Below are positions 1-5,123 of a DNA stretch of 6,102 nt, piece by piece. The stretch is taken from assembly GCA_016293615.1 (NCBI GenBank), contig JAEDDX010000098.1, positions 1 through 6,102 on the forward strand, written 5' to 3'. The notes beneath the pieces were generated by a model. The model did no database searches. It saw only the letters and a list, made by a program, of their open reading frames with translations, and was not told where the DNA came from. This stretch comes from Acetatifactor sp. Its GTDB lineage: Bacteria > Bacillota > Clostridia > Lachnospirales > Lachnospiraceae. Both the position numbers and the translations under genes were made by a program. Each line of letters begins with the position of its first letter. Position 1 is the stretch's first letter.

Positions 1-51
1 AGCATTCGGCTGTTAACCGAAGTGTCGTAGGTTCGAGTCCTACTTGGGGAG
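1..51 (+). tRNA. tRNA-Asn (GTT), 5' end outside window
   Basis: Partial tRNA; the acceptor 5' strand and D arm lie before the window. The anticodon stem 5-9/17-21 pairs perfectly around a 7-base loop with anticodon GTT at 12-14, which decodes Asn codons AAC and AAU. The T arm is 27-31/39-43 with loop TTCGAGT. The acceptor 3' strand is 44-50 with discriminator G51, as expected for tRNA-Asn. No CCA is encoded after it. It is the first visible member of a five-gene array. Confidence 0.94.
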
Positions 52-54
52 CGA

Positions 55-107
55 AAGAACCAAGTTCAACTAAGATGAAGAGTATCATCTGAGTTCACCT
101 GGTTCTT
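55..107 (+). repeat. Imperfect long hairpin in tRNA Asn-Glu spacer
   Basis: The outer arm AAGAACCA (55-62) is the exact reverse complement of TGGTTCTT (100-107). An inner arm AGATGA (73-78) pairs with TCATCT (85-90) around a 6-base loop. The sequence after it (108-120) is T-rich but not an uninterrupted T tract. It could be a weak terminator after tRNA-Asn or a processing structure in a polycistronic tRNA precursor; the sequence does not decide. Confidence 0.5.
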
Positions 108-119
108 ATCATTATTATT

Positions 120-165
120 TTGTAATATTTCACAACACCGGCGATATTCCTTGTGAGTATTGTAA
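120..165 (+). repeat. Second imperfect inverted repeat in tRNA Asn-Glu spacer
   Basis: TCACAA (130-135) is the exact reverse complement of TTGTGA (151-156). The pairing continues outward with one bulge and G-U pairs through AATA (124-127) and TATT (158-161) to about 120/165. The loop is about 15 bases. No promoter that I would trust was found in this 127-base spacer, so tRNA-Glu may be co-transcribed with tRNA-Asn. Confidence 0.4.
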
Positions 166-178
166 TAAGCTGTGATTC

Positions 179-250
179 GGCTCCATGGTCAAGCGGTTAA
201 GACATCGCCCTTTCACGGCGGTAACACGGGTTCGATTCCCGTTGGAGTCA
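179..250 (+). tRNA. tRNA-Glu (TTC)
   Basis: Complete cloverleaf. The acceptor 179-185 pairs with 243-249, including one G-U pair (180/248), and the discriminator is A250. The anticodon stem 205-209/217-221 carries anticodon TTC at 212-214; its outermost pair is T-G. The T arm is 226-230/238-242. No CCA is encoded (TTT follows). It supplies glutamyl-tRNA for GAA and GAG codons. Confidence 0.97.
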
Positions 251-255
251 TTTTA

Positions 256-267
256 TCCCGTAAGGGA
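256..267 (+). repeat. Small tetraloop hairpin between tRNA-Glu and tRNA-Met
   Basis: TCCC (256-259) pairs with GGGA (264-267) around the loop GTAA, which fits the stable GNRA tetraloop class. It nearly fills the 21-base spacer and may help present the tRNA ends to processing nucleases. That role is inference from position only. Confidence 0.35.
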
Positions 268-271
268 ATGC

Positions 272-345
272 GGACCTTTAGCTCAGTTGGTTAGAGCAAC
301 CGGCTCATAACCGGTCGGTCCCGGGTTCGAGTCCCCGAAGGTCCA
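272..345 (+). tRNA. tRNA-Met (CAT), elongator type
   Basis: The acceptor GGACCTT (272-278) pairs perfectly with 338-344, and the discriminator is A345. The anticodon stem 299-303/311-315 carries CAT at 306-308. The normally paired acceptor start and the absence of the three consecutive G-C pairs of initiator tRNA at the loop side of the anticodon stem favour elongator Met. A CAT tRNA can also be the lysidine-modified Ile2 species, but the body resembles clostridial elongator tRNA-Met. The T stem 321-325/333-337 has a C-C mismatch at 322/336. No CCA is encoded. Confidence 0.93.
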
Positions 346-348
346 CTA

Positions 349-359
349 GAGAGTTTCTC
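349..359 (+). repeat. Small hairpin between tRNA-Met and tRNA-Asp
   Basis: GAGA (349-352) pairs with TCTC (356-359) around a 3-base loop, directly after the tRNA-Met 3' end. On its own this is within chance expectation. It is listed because each spacer of the array has a self-complementary element. Confidence 0.25.
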
Positions 360-378
360 AAAAATGAATATGAATTAT

Positions 379-452
379 GGCCCAGTGGCTCAGTTGGTTA
401 GAGCGTCGCCCTGTCACGGCGAAGGTCGTCGGTTCGAGTCCGATCTGGGTCG
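379..452 (+). tRNA. tRNA-Asp (GTC)
   Basis: The acceptor 379-385 pairs with 445-451 (one G-U pair) and the discriminator is G452, the expected identity base for Asp. The anticodon stem 406-410/418-422 carries GTC at 413-415. The D stem is 388-391/401-404 and the T stem 428-432/440-444. No CCA is encoded. It decodes GAC and GAU. Confidence 0.97.
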
Positions 453-453
453 T

Positions 454-473
454 TGTACATCAATTGATGTACA
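454..473 (+). repeat. Perfect 20-bp palindrome between tRNA-Asp and tRNA-Val
   Basis: Every base from 454 to 463 (TGTACATCAA) is complementary to its mirror at 464-473, with no central spacer. It starts two bases after the tRNA-Asp discriminator and ends four bases before tRNA-Val. As RNA it would form a stem with a small central loop. As DNA it could bind a dimeric protein. It is not followed by a T tract, so it is not a normal terminator. Confidence 0.75.
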
Positions 474-477
474 CAAT

Positions 478-550
478 GGGGTCTTAGCTCAGCTGGGAGA
501 GCATCTGCCTTACAAGCAGAGGGTCATAGGTTCGAGCCCTATAGGCCCCA
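478..550 (+). tRNA. tRNA-Val (TAC)
   Basis: The acceptor GGGGTCT (478-484) pairs with 543-549 (one G-U pair) and the discriminator is A550. The D stem is 487-490/499-502. The anticodon stem 504-508/516-520 carries TAC at 511-513. The T stem 526-530/538-542 is fully paired. No CCA is encoded; seven Ts (551-557) follow immediately. It is the last tRNA of the array, and the T run may help transcription stop here, although no separate terminator stem is present. Confidence 0.97.
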
Positions 551-622
551 TTTTTTTGCGAAGAAGTGTCTGTTGGTTTTGAAGCGGCAGGAAGTTTGCC
601 CGGAAACAACATACATTTTTTT

Positions 623-650
623 TTGCGCATTCAGCTATGTGTGATACAAT
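623..650 (+). promoter_or_regulatory. Promoter for the MATE transporter gene
   Basis: A -10 box TACAAT (645-650) is preceded by TG one base upstream (642-643), giving an extended -10. A poor -35 (TTGCGC, 623-628) sits 16 bases away at the end of a T9 run (616-624). The predicted start near 657 leaves a leader of about 30 bases, too short for a riboswitch. The ribosome binding site GGAGG (676-680) is 6 bases before the ATG at 687. Confidence 0.5.
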
Positions 651-686
651 GAAAGCAGATGGAGCAGACAGACCGGGAGGAGTAAA

Positions 687-2042
687 ATGAATGACAGGAA
701 CAATCTGACGGAAGGTTCCATTCGGAAGAAAATGCTTCTGTTTGCCATTCCGATTTTTATAGGGCAGGTTTTCCAACAACTGTATAATACCTTCGACTCA
801 CTGATCGTTGGCAGATACCTGGGCAATCAGGCCTTGGCTGCGGTCAGCTCCTCCGGAAGCCTGATTTTCATGATGGTAGGCTTGTTTCAGGGAATTGCAC
901 TTGGAGCGGGCGTGATTATAGCGAAGGAGTTCGGTGCCAAAAACTACAAAAAAATGCGGCAAGTCATCCATACCGATGTCGCTTTTGGTCTGGCAGCCGG
1001 GATTCTTCTGACGTTCGCGGGTATTCTGCTGACGCCTTCTATCCTAAAATGGATGCAGACGCCTGAGGAGGTTCTGCCGCAATCGATTCAATATTTCAGA
1101 ATTTATTTCTGCGGTTCCGTCTTCTCGGTATCCTACAATATTTTTGTGGGTATATTACAAGCTGTAGGGGATAGCAGACATCCGCTGAATTACCTGATTT
1201 TTGCTTCCGTTATCAATGTACTGCTGGATATATTGTTTGTCGGTATACTCGGATATGGGGTAGGAGCTGCTGCCTTTGCAACCGTTTTGTCCCAGTGTAT
1301 CAGCGCCGTTCTATGCCTGATTCGGCTGCTTCGCTCAGAGCCTGCCATTCGGCTGATACCGCGTGAGATTCAGTTTCATCCGGAGAGTCTGATTGGCATT
1401 GTGCGCTTCGGTTTACCCTCCGGTGTTCAGAATTCAGTTATCGCGCTTGCAAACATTGTGGTGCAGTCAAGCATCAATTCATTCGGCGCAGATGCCATGG
1501 CGGGATGCGGTGCGTATTTTAAGCTGGAAGGCTTTGCCTTCCTGCCGGTGACCTGTTTCGCACAGGGGCTGTCTACTTTCGTGGGACAAAACCTTGGAGC
1601 CAGGCAATACGGGCGGGTGAAAAAAGGCGTCCGTTTCGGCGTGTTCTGTTCCATGTCCATGACTGAGTTGATTGGGTTTGGCTTCTGGTTGTTTGCACCG
1701 TTTTTGATCGGTTTATTCACGGATACGCCTGAGGTCATTGCCTTCGGCGTCAGACAGGCGAGGATAGAGACCCTGTTCTACTGTATGCTTGCGCTGGCGC
1801 ATTGCATGGCAGGCATTTTGAGAGGTGCCGGCAAGCCTACCGTTCCCATGTTTATTATGCTGGGATTTTGGTGTGTACTGCGAGTGACTTACATTACCGT
1901 GATGCTCCATTTCTTCAGAAGAATTGAGTTTGTTTTCAGTGCATATCCGTTAACCTGGTGCTTGAGTTGTATTGTGTTTGTCTGGTATTATAGAAAAGCA
2001 GACTGGATACTTACTTTTGAAAGACTGGATCAGAAGAAGTGA
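687..2042 (+). CDS. MATE-family multidrug/Na+ (or H+) antiport efflux transporter
   Basis: An integral membrane protein of 451 residues, the usual MATE length, with about twelve hydrophobic segments in two related halves. The N-terminus LTEGSIRKKMLLFAIPIFIG leads into FQQLYNTFDSLIVGRYLG (29-46), the hallmark first segment of clostridial MATE proteins. The first half carries LQAVGDSRHP (157-166), and the second half the equivalent RGAGKPTVPM (379-388), both recognisable family signatures. MATE proteins export cationic drugs, dyes or metabolites using Na+ or H+ gradients; the substrate cannot be read from the sequence. It has its own promoter and no adjacent MarR- or TetR-type regulator. The start is supported by GGAGG six bases upstream. 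A stem-loop and 91 bases separate it from the next gene, so co-transcription is uncertain. The family is sure, the substrate unknown. Confidence 0.94.
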   Translation: MNDRNNLTEGSIRKKMLLFAIPIFIGQVFQQLYNTFDSLIVGRYLGNQALAAVSSSGSLIFMMVGLFQGIALGAGVIIAKEFGAKNYKKMRQVIHTDVAFGLAAGILLTFAGILLTPSILKWMQTPEEVLPQSIQYFRIYFCGSVFSVSYNIFVGILQAVGDSRHPLNYLIFASVINVLLDILFVGILGYGVGAAAFATVLSQCISAVLCLIRLLRSEPAIRLIPREIQFHPESLIGIVRFGLPSGVQNSVIALANIVVQSSINSFGADAMAGCGAYFKLEGFAFLPVTCFAQGLSTFVGQNLGARQYGRVKKGVRFGVFCSMSMTELIGFGFWLFAPFLIGLFTDTPEVIAFGVRQARIETLFYCMLALAHCMAGILRGAGKPTVPMFIMLGFWCVLRVTYITVMLHFFRRIEFVFSAYPLTWCLSCIVFVWYYRKADWILTFERLDQKK

Positions 2043-2051
2043 TCAGAAGCG

Positions 2052-2082
2052 CTCCGGGGTCATGAAGCTTAGCTTCCCGGAG
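2052..2082 (+). terminator. Stem-loop after the MATE gene, possible weak terminator
   Basis: CTCCGGG (2052-2058) is the exact reverse complement of CCCGGAG (2076-2082). Inside it, AAGC/GCTT (2065-2068/2072-2075) can extend the structure, so the hairpin is strong. The next bases (GTCGTTTCGG) are not a U tract, which argues against efficient intrinsic termination. It may instead be a partial terminator or an mRNA-stabilising structure between the transporter and the DUF3737 gene. Confidence 0.35.
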
Positions 2083-2133
2083 TCGTTTCGGTGATAAAAA
2101 AAGGAAACCATAAGAAAAAAGGAGTCGAAACAG

Positions 2134-3009
2134 ATGAAAGAGATTTATGAACAGCGTTTGACCGGAGAGCGGGCCTTGTACGGAGAATCCGATGCACATA
2201 TCAGTTATTGTACCTTTTTGGACGGAGAGTCTCCTTTGAAGCACAGCGCCAATCTGGTGATTGACCATACCCTGTTTCGCTGGAAATACCCTCTGTGGTA
2301 TGCGAAAAATATAACCCTTAGGGATTGTTCCCTGTTTGATATGGCAAGAGCCGGCATTTGGTATGTAGACCATATATCTGTGGAAGATACCGTGATTGAA
2401 GCGCCCAAGAATTTCAGGCGCGCACAGCATGTTTCTCTGAAGAAGGTATCCTTCCCCAATGCGGCGGAGACGCTCTGGCACTGCCGAGATATTCAGATGG
2501 AGCATGTGACGGCCAAGGGAGATTACTTTGCAATGAATTGTGAAAACCTGACAGCCGATGACCTTACCCTGGTTGGAAATTATAGCTTTGACGGCTGTAA
2601 AAATGTTGTCATCCGCAATTCGCGCCTGCTTTCTAAGGATGCCTTCTGGAATGCGGAGGAAGTGACGGTATACGATTCCTTTATTTCAGGCGAGTATCTT
2701 GGATGGAACTCAGGAAAAATCACGCTCATTAACTGCACTATCGAAAGCTTACAGGGCATGTGCTATATTCAGAACCTGGTGATGAAGAATTGCCGCCTGA
2801 TCAATACGACGCTTGCCTTTGAGTATTCCAATGTGGATGTGGAGATCATCGGCAAAGTTGACAGCGTTTTGAATCCCGGAAGCGGTCTGATTCGAGCAGA
2901 CAGAATCGGTGAATTGATTATGGATGAGCGAAAGATCACCATTGATCAGACGAAGCTTGAGGTTGGAAGTATTGAACAGTCCTTTGACCGCGCTGAGTGG
3001 GAGAGATAA
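2134..3009 (+). CDS. DUF3737 family protein, beta-helix-like coil repeats
   Basis: 291 residues, recognised as DUF3737, a family of unknown function; no reaction can be assigned. Residues 22-240 form about a dozen coils of mostly 19 residues (range 18-21), beginning near 22, 40, 59, 80, 99, 119, 138, 157, 176, 195, 214 and 233. Each reads roughly N-hydrophobic-x-hydrophobic-x-[N/D]-x-x-hydrophobic, then an aromatic (W55, W76, W115, F152, W172, W191) and a small residue or Cys (A57, A97, C117, C136, C155, A174, S193). Such stacking ladders are typical of right-handed beta-helices of the pectin-lyase type. There is no signal peptide or membrane segment, so it is probably cytosolic. GGAG (2121-2124) lies nine bases before the ATG. 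It ends just before the PatB-like lyase gene, suggesting an operon and a shared role, perhaps carbohydrate- or metabolite-related (inference). Confidence 0.9.
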   Translation: MKEIYEQRLTGERALYGESDAHISYCTFLDGESPLKHSANLVIDHTLFRWKYPLWYAKNITLRDCSLFDMARAGIWYVDHISVEDTVIEAPKNFRRAQHVSLKKVSFPNAAETLWHCRDIQMEHVTAKGDYFAMNCENLTADDLTLVGNYSFDGCKNVVIRNSRLLSKDAFWNAEEVTVYDSFISGEYLGWNSGKITLINCTIESLQGMCYIQNLVMKNCRLINTTLAFEYSNVDVEIIGKVDSVLNPGSGLIRADRIGELIMDERKITIDQTKLEVGSIEQSFDRAEWER

Positions 3010-3017
3010 GTCCGGAT

Positions 3018-3024
3018 GGGAGAG
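3018..3024 (+). promoter_or_regulatory. Ribosome binding site deciding the lyase start
   Basis: GGGAGAG lies six bases before the ATG at 3031. For the upstream in-frame ATG at 3016 the best match (GGGAGA, 2999-3004) is inside the DUF3737 3' end and eleven bases away. Family members also begin close to the YDFD...DRR segment, which supports 3031. Confidence 0.6.
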
Positions 3025-3030
3025 ATTGCC

Positions 3031-4197
3031 ATGTATGATTTTGATCAATTGACAGACAGAAGGAATACCGGGTCCCTCAAGTGGGATGTGGCTGAACATG
3101 AGCTGCCGATGTGGGTGGCGGACATGGACTTTGAGACAGCCCCCGAGATCATAAAAGCGCTTCAGGAAAGAGTCGCGCACGGCGTGTTTGGCTACACGAT
3201 CGTGACCGACGATTGGTATGATGCCTACATTTCCTGGTGGGAGAGAAGGCATCACATCACTTTTGAGAGAGATTCCCTGATTTTCTGTACCGGAATCGTT
3301 CCGGCGATTTCCAGCGCAGTCCGGAAGCTTACCACGGTGGGAGAAAATGTCCTGATTCAGACGCCTGTATACAATATCTTCTTCAACTCAATCCGAAACA
3401 ACGGCAGAAATATTCTGGAGAGTCCGCTTGTATACGACGGTAAGGAGTATAAGATTGATTTTGAGGACTTGGAGAGCAAGTTGTCGAATCCCCAGACCAC
3501 AATGTTGCTTCTCTGCAATCCGCACAATCCTGTCGGTAAAATCTGGGACAGAGAGACTCTGGCTAAGATCGGGGAACTCTGTGCAAAGCATCATGTACTG
3601 GTACTTTCCGACGAGATCCATTGCGATCTGACGGATCCCGGTTATGAGTATGTTCCTTTTGCCTCCGTGTCCGAGACCTGCAAAAACAACAGCGTGACCT
3701 GTATTGCACCGACGAAAACCTTCGGAATACCGGGTCTGCAGACGGCAGCCGTAATGGTGCCGAACCCTGTGATCCGCCACAAGCTGAATCGTGGACTCAA
3801 TACGGACGAGGTGGCTGAACCCAATGCGTTTGCGATTGCCGGCGCCGTGGCAGCATTCAGCCAGGGAGAAGCCTGGCTGGAGGAACTTCGCGTCTATCTG
3901 GCGGACAACAAACAGTTTGTCAGGGATTTCTGCGCGGAGCATATCCCTATGGTAAAGGTGGTTGCTTCCCATGCAACCTATCTTTTGTGGCTGGATTGCA
4001 GTGCAATCACTGAGAACGCAACAGAGCTGAAAGAGGAAATTCAGAGGATCAGCGGCCTTGTTCTGACGGAAGGGGAAGAGTACGGGGCCTGCGGCAGAAA
4101 ATTCATGAGATTGAACACCGCCTGCCCCAGGGAACGCCTGAAGCAGGGGATGTTGTGTTTGAAGAAGAGTATAGAAGCTATTTTAAGAAACCATTGA
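3031..4197 (+). CDS. patB: PatB/MalY-type PLP-dependent C-S lyase (cystathionine beta-lyase / aminotransferase class I fold)
   Basis: 388 residues from 3031 (393 if the weaker ATG at 3016 is used), matching the roughly 390 of Bacillus PatB and E. coli MalY. These fold-type I PLP enzymes cleave the C-S bond of cystathionine, and often cysteine, giving pyruvate, ammonia and homocysteine or sulfide. Numbered from 3016, visible motifs are DRRNTGSLKWD and LPMWVADMDF at the N-terminus, CNPHNPVG (167-174, N171 contacting PLP), SDEIHCD (198-204, D199 for the pyridine nitrogen), APTKTFGIPGLQ with Schiff-base lysine K234, and FMRLN with R365 for the substrate carboxylate. All key residues are present, so it should be active; the physiological substrate is uncertain. 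It lies 21 bases after the DUF3737 stop (likely operon). Its last 20 bases overlap the end of the opposite-strand Fe-S scaffold gene. MalY also has a regulatory role in E. coli; nothing here indicates that. Confidence 0.93.
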   Translation: MYDFDQLTDRRNTGSLKWDVAEHELPMWVADMDFETAPEIIKALQERVAHGVFGYTIVTDDWYDAYISWWERRHHITFERDSLIFCTGIVPAISSAVRKLTTVGENVLIQTPVYNIFFNSIRNNGRNILESPLVYDGKEYKIDFEDLESKLSNPQTTMLLLCNPHNPVGKIWDRETLAKIGELCAKHHVLVLSDEIHCDLTDPGYEYVPFASVSETCKNNSVTCIAPTKTFGIPGLQTAAVMVPNPVIRHKLNRGLNTDEVAEPNAFAIAGAVAAFSQGEAWLEELRVYLADNKQFVRDFCAEHIPMVKVVASHATYLLWLDCSAITENATELKEEIQRISGLVLTEGEEYGACGRKFMRLNTACPRERLKQGMLCLKKSIEAILRNH

Positions 4198-5095
4198 TGA
4201 TCTGCGCTTCGGCTTCCGCCTCGCTGAGGCCGAGCGTCATCAGCTTGATAATCTGGTCGCCGGCGATCTTGCCGATGGCTGCTTCGTGAATCAGTTCGGC
4301 GTCCAGATGATTGGCGGTGATTTCGGGTATCGCGCTGATCCTGGCGTTGTCCATGATAATACCGTCACATTCTGAATGCCCCGCACATTTGTTGTTGCCG
4401 TTGATCTTGGACAGGAACAGCTGTCTGGAATCGTCACGGGCAACGGAGCGGGAAATAATATTGGCACTGGAGCCTTCGCCGTCCAGATCGACATGGAAGG
4501 AAGTCTCGGCAGTCTGCGTGCCGTGAGTCATCAGCTTCTCGGTCACAATCAGTTTTGCACCATCAGCCAGCTTGGCAGAGGTCTTACGGTTGGTGGAATC
4601 GACTCCTTTGATCTGTACGGTTTCCATTTCCATGAAACTGTTCTCGCCCAGCTCTACAACCGTTTCCGGGTTCATGATTCGTTCCCCTTTTCCATCACCG
4701 CTGCCATAATGCTTTTCCACATACTTGACATGGGAATTCCTGCCGATGAAGAAGGAATGAATACCGTCGTGTTTGCTGTCTGCATCTCCGCTGTTATGTA
4801 TTCCGCAGCCGGCGATGATTGTTACATTGCAGTCGTCTCCCACATAGAAATCATTGTAAACCATCTCGGTCAGACCGCTCTGGCTGAGCACTACGGGGAT
4901 GTGTACGCTTTCATTTCTGGTGCCGGGCTTGATGATAATATCGATGCCCTGCTTGTCTGTTTTGGTCACAATATCGATATGAGCAGTGGTGGAACGGCTG
5001 ACGCTTTGACCGTTCGCGCGAATGTTGTATGCACCGGAGGGCATCTCATGCAGACCGGCTACCTGCTCTAATAGGTTTTTCTGAATCTCGTCCAT
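4178..5095 (-). CDS. sufB/sufD (smsB): SufB/SufD-family Fe-S cluster assembly scaffold (SmsB-like)
   Basis: 305 residues, far shorter than E. coli SufB (about 495) or SufD (about 420). It corresponds to the beta-helical core and C-terminal helices of these scaffolds, on which Fe-S clusters are built in the cytosol. The core shows VYNDFYVGDDCNVTIIAGCG (79-98), HDGIHSFFIGRNSHVKYVEKH (from 109) and SRSVARDDSRQLFLSKI. The C-terminal part has SECDGIIMD with C243, matching the essential SufB cysteine, and ELIHEAAIGKI with H270 and E271, matching the key SufD histidine and SufB glutamate. One protein thus carries residues that SufB and SufD split between them, so a homodimer with two SufC subunits is likely. 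It lies 28 bases downstream of the ATPase gene in one operon. AAGGAGAT (5101-5108 on this strand) supports the start. It is the last gene of the operon and overlaps the convergent lyase gene by 20 bases. Confidence 0.93.
   Translation of the reverse strand: MDEIQKNLLEQVAGLHEMPSGAYNIRANGQSVSRSTTAHIDIVTKTDKQGIDIIIKPGTRNESVHIPVVLSQSGLTEMVYNDFYVGDDCNVTIIAGCGIHNSGDADSKHDGIHSFFIGRNSHVKYVEKHYGSGDGKGERIMNPETVVELGENSFMEMETVQIKGVDSTNRKTSAKLADGAKLIVTEKLMTHGTQTAETSFHVDLDGEGSSANIISRSVARDDSRQLFLSKINGNNKCAGHSECDGIIMDNARISAIPEITANHLDAELIHEAAIGKIAGDQIIKLMTLGLSEAEAEAQIINGFLK
4205..4236 (-). other. Strong stem-loop inside the 3' end of the Fe-S scaffold gene
   Basis: CGCTTCGGC (4205-4213) pairs with GCCGAGCG (4229-4236) with one bulged base, and a further small stem is possible inside. 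It lies just past the stop of the convergent C-S lyase gene, so plus-strand transcripts would meet it first. It has no U tract and sits in coding sequence, so its role in ending either transcript is unproven. Confidence 0.3.
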
Positions 5096-5123
5096 GGGTT
5101 ATCTCCTTATGATACTGCAGAGC

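Noticed and set aside
130..156. TCACAA...TTGTGA as a possible CRP-type operator
   Set aside because: CRP sites have the half-sites in the opposite order (TGTGA then TCACA) with 6 bases between; here the order is reversed and the spacing 15.
1..550. Possible integration site for a mobile element at tRNA 3' ends
   Set aside because: No integrase, no duplicated tRNA 3' end beyond the shared T-arm sequence, and ordinary genes follow on the downstream side.
364..582. 72-codon open frame reading through tRNA-Asp and tRNA-Val
   Set aside because: Its peptide (VAQLVRAS..., LAQLGEHLPYKQRV...) is the well-known false translation of tRNA genes; both tRNAs fold fully and there is no ribosome binding site.
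551..624. T7 (551-557) and T9 (616-624) runs as intrinsic terminators
   Set aside because: No GC-rich stem directly precedes either run; the best candidates before T9 are 4-bp stems set well back. T7 directly follows the tRNA-Val acceptor, so termination there remains possible but unsupported.
2749..3255. 168-codon minus-strand frame spanning the DUF3737/lyase junction
   Set aside because: It covers two real genes antisense, with no start signals and low-complexity antisense composition.
3388..3972. 194-codon minus-strand frame inside the C-S lyase gene
   Set aside because: The opposite strand encodes conserved PLP-enzyme motifs; the antisense product looks like no family.
4376..5071. 231-codon plus-strand frame opposite the Fe-S scaffold gene
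   Set aside because: The minus-strand frame matches the SufB/SufD family throughout; the antisense frame has no ribosome binding site or recognisable domain and is a codon-bias shadow.
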